DNA of 64,000 nucleotides from Macrolepiota albuminosa (lineage: Eukaryota > Basidiomycota > Agaricomycetes > Agaricales > Agaricaceae): contig JAMWFC010000109.1 in NCBI GenBank assembly GCA_027475525.1, positions 248,001-312,000 on the forward strand, given 5' to 3'. The notes under the pieces are model-generated. The model searched no databases, was not told the DNA's origin, and saw only the letters and a list, made by a program, of their open reading frames with translations. Shown one piece after another: positions 33,259 to 44,449 of this stretch; position 1 is the first letter of the stretch; every line of letters starts with the position of its first letter. Both the position numbers and the translations under genes were made by a program.

Positions 33259-34640
33259 ATGTCCAGTCTCCCCGAAGAACTCATTGAACGCATCCTCGCA
33301 CACGCCATTCCCCCGCCCCGCCCCCGATGGCTGCGTTCTCCCTCTGCCTCCACTGCCCGCGTCGCCCCGCTCGTCGTGTCCCGCCAGTTCCACAGGATCG
33401 CCGTCCCCCTGCTATACCACTCTGTCCACCTCAACTCTCCGGCCGCTGCCTCCCGTCTCCTGCACACCCTTGCCCACCGCCCAGAGTATGCCCACCACAT
33501 CCGCCAGCTCACCGTCCTTGGCATCTGGCAACCCCTCGGTGACATCCTGCGGCTGTGCCGCGGCCTGCACAGCCTCGAGCTGACCATCGCGTATGAAGAC
33601 GGAGCTGATGTGGACCTCGATGTGTTTGAGACGCTGACGGACATGCGACATCTGACACTGCGCAAGGCAAGCAACGTGTACCTCAACAGCGCCCAGCCGC
33701 GCGCCCTCATCAACTCGCTCGCCCGCGCCATCTCCACCTGGCCCAACCTCGTACGTTTCTTCCTAGTTTTGTTTCAGTTCCACCTGTTAACCCCGCCCAG
33801 TGCACCGCAAACATCGCATTCAGACTCTCGGACGACACGCCCATGTCCCCGAGCATGTCCCTCAACCCCTTTTTCCCCGCCTTGCCTGCCCCGCAGCCCA
33901 TGGCCAGCGGGCCCATCACATCCCTCGCCACCGCACTCGCAGGGTCTCCCGCCCTCCACACATTTTCAACGCAATTGCCGTCCGTGTGGAACGTCTCCAT
34001 CGCCTCGATCGCCGCGAACCCCGCGCTCGAGCGCATCTGCCTCTACCCCGCCTCATGCGCGGAGCCCCAGTCCCACACGCACACACACGCGTCCGCGTCC
34101 GCCCCCGCGCCCGCCATACCGGGCACGGGCCTTTTCCTCATGGAAGCCCGTCGCCACCCGCGTCTCGCCGAGCTCATCGCGGCGGGCACACCGATCATCA
34201 GGTCCCGCGCGCATACACTCGGAACACACGTTCCCCTCGCCTCTCCCTCTCCCTCTGCCTCCGCTACCCTTGTTTCTGCTCCTGCTCCTGCTCTTACTCC
34301 TGCGCCTGCGCCTGCGCTTACGGCACAACCTAAACCATACATCGGCCTCGGTCTCCGCATCGACACCTCCGCCGAGGCAATTAACAACACCCCCGAGGCC
34401 TCGGCCGAGGCATCGGCATCTGCATCGGTATCGGCCTCGCCCTTGCCTCTTGTGTCTAGGCGTTTCATCAGGAGTCCTGTCGTTTCGAGTCCTCGTGCGT
34501 TTAATTATAAAAATATCAATTACAGTAATAACAGCAATGCCAATGCGAATGTCAACAATGTTAATCCGGCGTGGATGGGAGCGGGTAGGACTCCTTCGAG
34601 TGCGGGTGTAGGTGCCAAGGCGAAGGGTAGGAGGTTCTGA
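33259..34640 (+). CDS. F-box-like protein, two exons
   Basis: Exons 33259-33750 and 33801-34640 joined over a 50-nt GT-AG intron give 443 residues. It starts with an F-box-like helix (MSSLPEELIERILAHAI), the usual Agaricomycete layout, implying binding to Skp1 in an SCF ubiquitin ligase; that role is inferred from family. LRR-like segments follow (HHIRQLTVLGIW, CRGLHSLELTIAYED, LTDMRHLTLRKASNV). The C-terminal third is low complexity: Ala/Ser/Pro-rich repeats (PAPALTPAPAPALT, EASAEASASASVSAS) and an Asn run (NNSNANANVNNVNP), probably disordered. The frame is intact and CpG-rich. Confidence 0.8.
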
Positions 34641-36583
34641 GCAGAGCGCGGATGATGTCGATAAATAAATACCTTGTGGATTCGATACCCCCCCTTGTGA
34701 GTTACTTTACTTTACTTTACGACCTCCCCACATGAATGCATGATTATGACTATGACTATGACTACGACTCCGACTACGACTACGACTTCCATTGTTCTTT
34801 ACGTTCTATAGTATAGACTCTTTTTTTTTTCTTTTTCGTTTGTATGATATTGTTATGATACATAACGGGTACCCCGTGAATTCGAAACGTGGTTGTGTAA
34901 AGCTTGTCATGACCCCATGACCCGGGGTACGTACGATTCATAACGGGTACCCGTGAATTCGAAACGTGGTTGTGTAAAGCTTGTCATGACCCCATGACCC
35001 GGGGTACGTACGATTCGTTGCTTTGCTTAGTTTTTTATGTAATGGTAATCGTAATGGTGTTCTCAGTGTCATCATCGGTGGTATCCCGGGCCCTTTTTCC
35101 ATTTCCGTTTTGAGTGGTGAACGGTGAACGGTGGGTGGGTTGTGGTGGTAGTTGTAGTTAAGTACGTCGGTTACTGATAACCACTCTCTTGCTTTTAAGC
35201 GTTACCATACCGATTTACACCATCAAGTTACCCACCCTTGACGTTTCCTTGTACTTGCTTTGCCGCCTTGCCGAGCACGTTTTTGTTTTTGCTTTTCGTA
35301 AATCGACAGTTTGGTCAAGCTTGGTTAGTGGTCTCCATCACAACCCTCACAACCTCACAGCTCACAGCTCACAGCTCACGACCCCACGCATGACTGTTGT
35401 TTCTTTACGTCACGTCCGATATTTGATATGATATTTGATATTTGTATGAACAATAACTGTGCATGTACAGTGTACAGCGTACAGTGCAGTGATTAGAGTA
35501 AAGGTAAAGGTATCTACGTAGTTGTGCCCGAGTTGGGCCACGGGATATAATTGGGATAATATATTCTGTCTTGTCTTGTCCTGTCTTTTTTTTTCGGTGT
35601 TTTTTTTTTAGTGGGCAGTGTCTGAACATGCAATGGTTGGGTCTTTAAAGACCATGTATGTGGTCATAGGGCAAGTCTCAGGCTGTAATGATTGATTAAT
35701 TAATTACTCCCTGCAGGACATAGAGAACAATTGCGTAAAGTAATATTTTGAGCAGATGCACACTTGGTTAGTGTCATGGTTAGTGTCATAGTCACACTTG
35801 CAATAGTTGATCAATCCAGGAGCAAATTTGTTCTTCCTTCCCTTGTTGGACTCGGCTGCGATTGGTTGTAGCCACAGTGCCCTTGGGCATACCAGAAGCT
35901 TATCCTGTTTCAACCATTGCTGTGTGATGTTGATTACAGTGATTGGTTGGGTTAGTATTCCTGCAATGTAATAGAGGCCTTGGCATCAAAAACACACGTC
36001 ATCACTTATTATGCGAATCACACACTATTATGGCTATGCTGCGACACACTCATAACTCGGACCCCGAGTTACTATACCACTTGGTTTGTTCCAGTGATTC
36101 GACTTCATGAGCTGAGCCATGACCCTTCATTTCTGGTAGCACCTGCGTTAGGTTGTGACGGAGTATTAACCCCGTTAATCTATCCTCATTCGTTGACTCT
36201 CGCATAATATAAGTCGTAACCGATGTTCAGCACATATATCAAAATGTTAACAGGGTTGATGTCCTTTCTGATCCTGGAGCAGACGTTGTCTTGTCAACCT
36301 CTTCTGTTTCATTCAGCAAAATGTCAAATCCATACGACTTGGACTGACTGGATTTTTTATTTTTAGGAAGAAACTAGGTCAGCTAGCATAGAAATGTAAT
36401 TTCAAAAGATAGATGTTGAAAATCAAGATCATGGGTGCACAGGACAAAACACCATTCTCAACGAGTAACAGAGTAAAATCGCTGGCAGAAGTAACCCGGG
36501 TTCGATTGATAGATGGCATCAAGCACTAGGGAGTTGAAACGATCGACGTCCTATGTGAATATAAAACTCCAAGTGAAGCAGAC
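34641..36583. other. Host intergenic DNA with simple repeats
   Basis: Contains GACTATGACTACGACT-type repeats near 34.75-34.79 kb, TTTACTTTAC near 34.7 kb, CTCACAGCTCACAG near 35.36 kb and the tandem duplication at 34861-35015. Only short frames occur. Confidence 0.5.
34861..35015. repeat. Tandem duplication of 77/78 bp in intergenic DNA
   Basis: Copies 34861-34938 (78 bp) and 34939-35015 (77 bp) are identical except for one C in a homopolymer (CCCC against CCC). The same period as the four other duplications, here in non-transposon DNA. Confidence 0.93.
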
Positions 36584-38100
36584 ATGGCGTTTAATCCTTC
36601 CGCAATGACAGTGACTATCTCAGGAGATGTTCTTGACGCCATGATTGATCTAGGCAATGACTTGTACATCATTTTCTTCTGGAGTTGGCGTCGTACTCAC
36701 ATATCTTTTAGGTTTGCAATGAAGGTCAAAAACACACAGAAACATTTACGGATTAATTTCTCAGATATCCTATAGTTGTACTTCATATCCGTCTCGACAC
36801 TGTTGTTTTATGACTATTTTCTTACCCTTCGAGATGAGGTATGTATTATCCCTTCTGTGTAGGCATGCCTTCTACGGTAGTGTTAATCACATCAACAGGT
36901 TGAATATGCCTGGAAAGGCAAGAAAACGCTAGGCGAGTTGATTATCATGGATGCTCTGGCTTCTTTAAAATGACCTCGTTAACGATTCCTTGTAGTTTTC
37001 TGGCTGTTCATCTTGGTATGTGGATCAAACAAATGTCGCATTTGCAAAGGTCTCTGACCAGTTCAGAATCGATATCTTTCTCCTATCTTTGTGATCATTG
37101 CAGTGGTTTGTACGTTCCTTGATACCTGTCTCTCTCGATGGATTCTGAGAACTATTAGCATATTTTCTCCATGCGTGGACTATTGAAGTATGTTATTTCT
37201 CCAATTAGTCACGGCTGAATTTCCGGTATTAATAGCCTTTTGAATTGTCAGATGTCAGTCTCAAGTACCCTATGTATTGGTAAACCATTTTTCTGAAGGC
37301 CTAAATCAACAGCTGCTCTCGCTATGCTGCTTTTGAAATCATTGGATTATTCATCCTGACAAACATTGCCGAGATCTTTCTCACTCTACGGTAAGTACTG
37401 CCTACAACTGTGCATGCAGTCATTGATATTTACATGCATGATAGTGTTTATGCCTTGCTCGAAAAGCCAAAGATGGTTCTGTTTGGCGCTGGCTTCATGA
37501 TTCTTCTGCAATCAGCGTTGATACTTTATACCATATCTCAAGCTTTTGGAGGAACAGATGACCCGGCAATTCTTTTGGCTGGGGTGACTCCAGATATACC
37601 CGTTCTTCCAGACATTGACGCGTTTCATGGTAAGGCAGTCCAACCAATTATAGCTGTTTATCTCACGACATTTAGTTTGTGTTGCTATTTCATCGGCCAA
37701 ATCAAACTTGAAGTTCAAACCCTTGTTATTCAATTGTCAAAACTTTTGACTCAGTATTGTTAACAGGTTTCCCACTGGAGAAGTCTACCTATCCCTTTGT
37801 ATTGCTTTTGATGGTCTTGCTTTTATTGGCATTATCTATGGTGTTGCAAAAAAGTCATGGAACTCTCAGCTGAGGATGCCTGTATTAGAGGTTATCAAGC
37901 GGGATGGAATTCTGTACTTTTTTGTCCTTTTCTCATCAAATCTTGTGTGGCTTATCCTTCTTCTGCATGCTCGTGTGAGTACCTCTGTTAAATGCCTTGC
38001 ATTGCTATATCTAACAATTTGACTAGCCCTCACTAAAATTCTTCCACAATCAGTAAGCTCATTATTATTGCAGTGACTTGTCTGAACTCTAGGTTTTCTG
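36584..38100 (+). pseudogene. DUF6533-type multi-span membrane protein, many exons, condition uncertain
   Basis: Exon pieces fit the Agaricomycete DUF6533 family: start region MTVTISGDVLDAM; exon 36776-36838 reading LYFISVSTLLFYDYFLTLRDE; the next from 36899 reading VEYAWKGKKTLGE. Later pieces are FEIIGLFILTNIAEIFLTLR joined to VYALLEKPKMVLFGAGF, and after 37767 GEVYLSLCIAFDGLAFIGIIYG and IKRDGILYFFVLFSSNLVWLILLL. Exons are separated by GT-AG introns of about 50-60 nt. The family are membrane proteins of unknown function. Exons between 36.94 and 37.3 kb could not be joined without breaks, so this may be a decayed copy. Start and end are approximate. Confidence 0.6.
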
Positions 38101-38489
38101 CAGGCCAGCAACATAGTGAGTACTCTTATATCTGCATGACACTCCTTTCTCATACTGTGCTAGCATAACTGCAATTATGATCAACCGGATAACTTTGAAT
38201 CTGAAGAAACAGAGTCAGAAAAATTCAATAATGACATGGAGCACAAGAACCTTTGAACATATTGCAGTCCAAGTCAGAAAAGAAGATACAAGAGAAGAAT
38301 AATTTGAATATTTAGTGGAGGTTATGTGTTGCATATTCCTACATCATAATTATGTTTACCAAAGTATAAATAAGGATCTGATTTTACATGTATTGAAGCA
38401 ATTTTAAATCTTATATTTCTTTTCGATGTATAAATTTAATAGTTAGTTTGAAGCACACTTGATAGACAATAGGTGACATCCATAGTCAA
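38101..38489. other. AT-rich transition into the TE island
   Basis: No gene. Includes the block at 38271-38371 that recurs beside Gypsy-2. Confidence 0.4.
38271..38371 (+). repeat. About 100-bp repeat shared with 51845-51945
   Basis: TCCAAGTCAGAAAAGAAG through ACCAAAGTATAAA is repeated in the same orientation at 51845-51945 with only a few differences. Both boundaries are sharp. One copy lies at the left edge of the TE island and the other at its right edge. Confidence 0.85.
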
Positions 38490-39063
38490 CAACCCTACAT
38501 AATCCTGAGCATGACAAACATGTCAGAAATCATGAAATTGGGAACTTTTCCATCACTTCATTGAATTCAGACAATTGAAAGAACCAATTCTATGCAATAC
38601 ATTTTTTTTCCCAAATTCTTATATTGGAAATTCAGGGGCAAGCAGGGCAGAGTTAAAACTGGTGGGAATCAAATACAGGGAGTGTTATGTCAAGAGGTAA
38701 CCAAGAAGTAAATTGTGCATAAAAGATTATATTTTAATGTTATACACTCCTTTCCTTTCACACATAATATATTACATAACAATCAATTTCTAAAAACATC
38801 ATTGATTTTCTATGTATCTCTGTTTACAATCACTATTGAATTGGATTTTCAGAGTGGATACAACCCTTAACATACAGATTTTTCATTGTGTCAATGACTC
38901 TCAAGCTTCTGCACATATAAAGCTGTGTCAATACCAGAGAGAACAGGACATTGTTCCAACCAATTACACAGGCATTCTACTTCTAAGCTCCACTATCTAA
39001 TGAACTTTGAGACAATTTTGATTGGGTCTATTCCAAATCTTCTGTTTTTTTCCCTATATTTAG
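38490..39063 (+). repeat. Dispersed repeat, copy 1 (AT-rich)
   Basis: Aligns with 42804-43577 in direct orientation from AACCCTACATAA through TCTGTTTTTTT. There is no coding capacity and the family was not identified. Copy 2 carries an extra 266-bp insertion. Confidence 0.85.
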
Positions 39064-39488
39064 CAGATTTATTTCCACCACAGGGTGTTTTACTTTGTAT
39101 ATTCGTAGCTACCACCACGCCACTCCCACGAAGATCGATTTTACAATATACTATTTTATACATCCACGCGTCGGAGTTGAGACAAGCGTAGCCCAAAAGG
39201 GTTTCCCACCTAAGTACGGTCATTGGCCGCATGACTTAACGTTTTAATTGCCACAATTTATTAGCAAGCTACATACAACAGACACAAACAAAATGGTATA
39301 GGATATACTATTTACTTACATTCTTCCCCCGCCCATTAGCTCGATATAGTAGCTTGACGGCGGCATAAACTCAATTCTCGTTCTCTCTATCAATTTGATC
39401 CTTCTACATCCTGACAAGTCCGTCATCAACGCTTGAGCATGAAAGTTGGCAGGAAGACTTTGATCGAACAAGAAACGATGGAGGTGTA
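39064..39488. other. Host-like sequence, 3' of the secreted-protein gene
   Basis: From about 39.1 kb CpG returns. On the minus strand a frame overlapping the end of the secreted-protein gene continues to about 39.32 kb, but no independent gene is supported. Confidence 0.35.
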
Positions 39489-40316
39489 CTAAAGCGAGAA
39501 CGGATGGGTTTTGTCTAACAGAGTTTGTTCCGCTCCTGACTGGGTGACCTTGACCACCTTTGCAACACGGGTATTTGCCTGAAGTGCCGGCCATTCAACC
39601 CTCGCCCATACTGATTTTGGGTTAAAGTCATTGACGCCGACGTGATCTTCTAGCAGAACGTGCACCATCCCTGACGAGAGTTCTGCAAATGCCTGTGACG
39701 CGTTATCCCAGAATTTCTTAATCCCTGATTTGCCAAATGCATTGGTAGACTGTGGCATAGTCCGATCGGTCCATGCCATGTCAAGGATCTTTTCACCTGT
39801 CTTTTTCGCTCGCTGGCGTGCTGGAGTCATGAACCCAGTTGAGCCAGAATAGAATAGAGACCGGTCCGGCTCGATGTGAAGGTTTTTTTTTATGTCATCG
39901 ACACTAGGGACCAGCTTGGCTTGGAATTTGGATTTTCGCTTCTTGGGTTGACTTGCAGGTTTGGAACTTGTCTGATTTAGTTGGTTTGCAGGTATGAGAT
40001 TCGGTTTATTAGGTTTACTCGCGGTCCTATTGAGTGTGTTGAGAGGTGCGATCTCCGTCGAATGATCTATCAGGGGAGGATAATGTCGACTTTTGTCCCG
40101 ATGCTGCGGGGCCGTAAACTCATCAAAGACGAGTGCATTAGCATGCGATGACGGGGAGGGATAATGCGCGAAGGGCAAATGATTGTGATTGTCATGAGTG
40201 TGATAGTGGCTGATCGCGTCGTCCAGCTCAAGATTACTTGTTTTACCAGCTGGAAGAGGAGCAGCCAGTGGGCGCAGCGCGATTGCAGCAGCAAGGAGCA
40301 GTGACGTGAAATGTAT
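39489..40316 (-). pseudogene. Secreted-protein gene, start codon lost (ATA)
   Basis: The frame is open for 275 codons and begins at ATA where the paralogue at 52137 has ATG. An in-frame stop lies just upstream and no nearby ATG can replace it. The start region is a typical signal peptide (HFTSLLLAAAIALRPLAAPLP), followed by a His-rich stretch (ISHYHTHDNHNHLPF), a Lys-rich linker and a conserved-looking C-terminal domain (MAWTDRTMPQSTNAFGKSG, IKKFWDNASQAFAELSSGMV, VLLEDHVG, PKSVWARVEWPAL). I recognise this as the kind of uncharacterised secreted protein seen in Agaricomycetes but can give no function. Otherwise intact, so a rare start codon or unseen 5' exon is possible. Confidence 0.6.
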
Positions 40317-41599
40317 ACCATGGTTTTACAATAGTAAGAAGTGGTTAAGCTTGGCTTGACATGCGTCATTTCAACGGACTCACGCTCAAGGACATACTTT
40401 CAATGGAAGTAACATGATTCCTGCTCGTACACAATAGACCAGCCAGATTGGAAATCTCCAGATTTGCGTCGACCTTTATAATACTCTTAGTAGCCCCATG
40501 GTTCGTACTGGTATCTGTAGAAACATTCGTGCATCGTGCTGTACATTCCTGGTATCGTAGAATGTGAAATTCCTGGTGGATATCTGGAGAAATCAGGCAT
40601 TTTGGAGACATCAGCCATCCTCGAGTTCAGAGAAAGACAACTGACATGATAGCAATAATTGAGGCATGTTCTTGCAACTGCGAGCAATTTGTGGAAGACG
40701 AGTTGTATAGTAGAACGAGAGCATGAGGAAAAAGTGGTTAGAATACCTCGCTCAACGTGCGTGGGGATTCATTGGTCGAGGAAATATATTATGACATTTT
40801 GTACAGAATTGTAATTTAAAAGCTACACTTGCTGATTGACTTTAGAATGAAGAAGTTCAAGTTCTTGCAAATATGGCACTAGTCTGGTGGGAGGGAATCT
40901 AGTGGGTATTAACATTGTGTTGTTGCTTGACCGTAAACCTTCCCTCGGAGTCAGATTCAATGATGAATATTTTATCAGTTGCTTCCATCCTTTTGGTGAC
41001 ACATTCTTAGAACCTGACGGATATAAGTGCATTTACTCAGTTCAATGATAATTGACTGTGTAACTACTGACAGATACAGCCATGGATGATCAAACATGAC
41101 ATTATTTTACCATGAACACATATGATTTGGGCTACAACAAGTAGAATTCCACTAGCCGATTTCTTCCAGTTGTAGGTAGGTATTGCTCCGACCCCATCAA
41201 GCAATGATCCCCAAATGATAAACGAGGAAAAATCTGCAAACACATAATCTATAGCTATAATTCTCTGAGTCTGAATATGTAGAAACATCAAAACTTTATG
41301 AGTGGCTACCTCAGAAAGAACAAAAAAAAAACAGCAAAGTTAGACAGCACTCAAGCTGTTTCTTTCTGTGTTCTTCTCAGGTACTGTTATCCTTTTGTCA
41401 TCAGAATATGATTGGAAATGATGAGTAGTTTCCAATGTAAGTTGATCTGAAGAATCTCCGGGAAGTGCACTGCACAATGCAGAAGGCAACAAATAAGTGA
41501 AATGGAGGGTATTTTTTTTTTATGTATTTACATTGGAAATATGTTATTATAAAAAAAATGAAAGTACTTGAAAGAAATATAGAGAGAAACAGCACTGCT
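40317..41599. other. Between secreted-protein gene and hairpin element; unrecognised small ORFs
   Basis: Minus-strand frames at 40487-40687 (contains MADVSKMPDFSRYPPGIS), 40823-41032 and 41064-41291 (hydrophobic, DYVFADFSSFIIWGSLL) may be exon remnants. No family was recognised and no start or splice structure could be established. Confidence 0.25.
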
Positions 41600-41796
41600 T
41601 GCACTGAAAGATGTTTCCATTCAAAAAAAAAAGTGTAAAAGAAACATGTTAAAAGTGCCGATTTCAGATAGAAAAAGGCACTTTCCTTTGTTTAAAGACT
41701 TTTTCTGTCAGGAATTGGCACGTAGGAAATGGTATAACATGTTCTTTTTACACTTTTTCCAATGGAAACATCTTTCACTGCCTGCAGTGCAGGCAC
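41600..41796. mobile_element. Hairpin (MITE-like) inverted repeat
   Basis: Left arm TGCACTGAAAGATGTTTCCATT...AAGTGTAAAAGAAACATGTT and right arm AACATGTTCTTTTTACACTTTTTCCAATGGAAACATCTTTCACTG are inverted repeats of about 50 bp around a roughly 90-bp centre. There is no coding content. It has the shape of a small non-autonomous DNA element; no target duplication was confirmed. Confidence 0.6.
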
Positions 41797-42803
41797 TACA
41801 GGGTATGGTAGAGATTTCTGGAGAAACATCCATTAGAAACAGATCAAGAAATTTCTAATGGGTTGGGCAAGTAGAAAGGTGTTGTTGCCCAGGGTTAATT
41901 CAGACCACAATTAGATTATTATCACTATTCCTTTCACCCTTTGCATTGTCACATCATCATCTCCTTATCTTTTTATGTCTTTCTTTCACATCTCCCTCCA
42001 TTGTTCTTAAATTTTTATATTATTGTGAGCATGGCAAACAACAGCCTTGTTGTCTCACACTGTGCTCTCAGCACTTGTGTATTGATTGTGCTATGCCACA
42101 CATTGAAAACCCATGCCCACAAAACACACTCTATTATTGCATATGAAATACCTCTCAAATTCTGCCCAGAGATCCCACCAGATGCTTCATCAGAGCCTCC
42201 TCTACACCTTCAGCATGTCATTACCCAGCAAAAACTTCTTTGCAGAGGAATTCAACTCACTTTAAGAATCCCATGCAGAACTCAACACCTTGATGAGGAA
42301 TCCTCATAAGATTTAATTCTATTGCTGCTCCAGCCACCTCACCAGCCCCAGCACAAGCAGTGGACAACATTGTTTCCCTAATCCCAGGGGCAGGAACCAA
42401 CAGTGCATCTCTACCTGCAGTTTTCTGCTCTCTCTCTTCTCCCACACTTCCTCAATGTCACTTCAGGGTGGCTAATTGTAACAGATTGTTATGGAGCTTT
42501 TCATGCACTAAACTGTAAGTCAGAACCTGTCTAATAGATCTGGCTTGTAATCAGTGGTTATGAGCTAGAACCTTCTTGTGTGGATCACACAGTGCTAAAT
42601 CAGACCACTGTATTGGATTTGACTAGTACTAGAGTGAATATAAGATGTTACCTTAAATAATACTCTACTATCTGGTAATAGTGTTGATGACACTTACAAC
42701 TAGTGTGACAATCCATTACATACCCCCCCAATAAGACTGAGTACTTGGTCTAAGTTGAAGGGTAAAGTCATGAAGATGCACAGGAGTGCATAATCAATAA
42801 GTG
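41797..42803. other. CpG-poor repeat DNA, nothing recognised
   Basis: Short frames only, for example 41941-42309 on the plus strand. CpG is almost absent, as in the surrounding island. Confidence 0.45.
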
Positions 42804-43577
42804 CCAACCCTACATAACCCTGAGCATGACAAACATGTCAGGAAGCATGAAATTGGGAACTTTTCCATCACTTCGTTGAATTCAGACAATTGGAAAAGAA
42901 CCAATTCTATACAATATGTTTTTTTTTTCAAATTCTATTATATTGGAAAATCAGAGGCAGGCAAGGCAGAGTTAAGACTGGTGAGAATCAAATACAGAAA
43001 GCATTATGTCAAGAGATAACCAAGAAGTAAATTGTGCATAAAAAATCATATTTTAAAGTCATACCCTCCTTTCCTTTCTAGTGTAATATATTACATAACA
43101 ATCAATTTCTAAATTGATTTCTTATATATCTCTGTTTACAACCATGGCACATCCACTATTGCAATTGGATCCAAAGAGTAGATACAACCTTCAAAAGTAA
43201 TTAACTTACAGATTTTTCCCTTTCTACTTCTAAGTGTTAGAATCCAAGAGGTAAACCTGTAATAATACAGACTACATTTAGTCTAATCTAAGGTACAATA
43301 AGTAAGATGTCCATGCTATATCTATATGGATAGCTCACCCTCAGTCTGTGATAGAAATGACTGAGGATGCAACTACATAAGTGGATTATATATGTATCTA
43401 TAAGTTGCTTTGTTTAGTGGTGACAATGGATGTGTGATATGTGTGAAATTATAAAAGTGATTGGCACATTTATGGTGCCTTGCATGTCAGGATTGCAATA
43501 CTAAGCTCCACTACCAAATGAACTTTGAGACAGCTTTGATTGGGTCTATTTCAAATCATCTGTTTTTTTTGCCTACA
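42804..43577 (+). repeat. Dispersed repeat, copy 2, interrupted by a solo LTR
   Basis: Homologous to 38490-39063. Continuity is broken only by the insertion at 43235-43500 and small indels. It abuts the Tc1 terminal repeat at its right end. Confidence 0.85.
43235..43500. mobile_element. Solo LTR, 266 bp, TSD CTAAG
   Basis: Begins TGTTAGAATCC and ends GATTGCAATA. It is flanked by CTAAG on both sides (43230-43234 and 43501-43505). Copy 1 of the host repeat shows the empty site (TTCTACTTCTAAGCTCCAC). The expected CA end reads TA, in line with C-to-T decay in this island. Confidence 0.8.
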
Positions 43578-43578
43578 G

Positions 43579-43918
43579 TAGCTCAAAAAAGTGTCTCAAT
43601 GTTTTATAGTTTTTGAAAGATAGGATTGGCATGTAAGATTGGAAGTATGAATAAATCATGTAAAATACTATAACATTGTAGCTACAGATCACATTTAGAA
43701 TTATATAATTTAAATCAAAACTGATGGAGTAATGGCTATTTTAAAATATTCACTTATTGGGACACTTTTTTGAGTATTTTTAATTTTGGTATCTAGTACT
43801 TTGTATGTCCTTGATTTGCTTTGATAACTGCTTGAATCCTTCTAGACATGCTTTTTATCAGTCTTTGGCATACTTCTGGTGATATTTCATCTTACTCCTT
43901 TGCAATCCTCTCAGGACT
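43579..43918 (-). pseudogene. Tc1/mariner transposase C-terminus with terminal repeat
   Basis: On the minus strand 43918-43793 reads SPERIAKE, a stop, then DEISPEVCQRLIKSMSRRIQAVIKANQGHTKY and the terminal stop. This is the conserved end of fungal Tc1-like transposases. To its left (43579-43776) the sequence GCTCAAAAAAGTGTCTCAAT and its inverted partner TTGGGACACTTTTTTGAGTA bound a roughly 200-bp terminal region. The rest of the transposase, including the DDE core, is absent. Confidence 0.75.
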
Positions 43919-44359
43919 CCTCATTTCTTCTCTTGTTCACTCCTTATTCCTTTATTTTCCCTTTATTCACTTCATTTCTGCTGTTGTTCTTTCACCTCAC
44001 TGCTTCTATTCTTTTAGCACTATCTATTAGTACTACTTTTAGCCTTTAAGGCGCTCTAGTTCTTTAGTTATCATTTAGATAAAGTGTGACCTCAACACCA
44101 CATACAGGCTGCTTACATAAGCCAGAGTTTGCTAGAGTTTGCTCTTTGTTTGTGCAATTGTTGGTTTAGTCAATTTTCAAGTTTGTTAAGGTTTTGTGAT
44201 CCTGTATAGTTGTTTCCCATGCTTCAGAGGCCTCATCAGCATCAATCCTGGCATAGAGAATCTCTAGACTTGTTCTCTTTGGATCTCCCTCTGCCAGGTG
44301 AGTAGTTATTGTGATATTGTTAGTATATACTCTAATATATTTTGTACTGGCCATCAGCT
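43919..44359. other. CpG-poor repeat DNA
   Basis: Nothing recognised apart from short frames on both strands. Confidence 0.4.
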
Positions 44360-44449
44360 AGCATCTATCAGCAGCTGTTGGGACACACTAGCATCTATCA
44401 GCAGCTGTTGGGACACACTAGCATCTATCAGCATCCATTGGACATCTGC
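44360..44449. repeat. Minisatellite, 30-bp unit, three copies
   Basis: Units starting AGCATCTATCAGCAGCTGTT recur at 44360, 44390 and 44420. The third is diverged and fades into CAGCATC/CTGCTGGCATC-rich sequence. Confidence 0.85.

Noticed and set aside
33048..33746. Long minus-strand frame (232 codons) over the F-box gene
   Set aside because: A GC-rich shadow with Arg/Ser/Trp-rich composition; the plus strand has an F-box helix and a clean intron.
34043..34468. Minus-strand Ala/Glu/Asp-rich frame
   Set aside because: Shadow of the low-complexity Ala/Ser/Pro region of the F-box protein.
35405..35913. Minus-strand frames near 35.4-35.9 kb
   Set aside because: Short, AT-rich, no domain and no splice structure.
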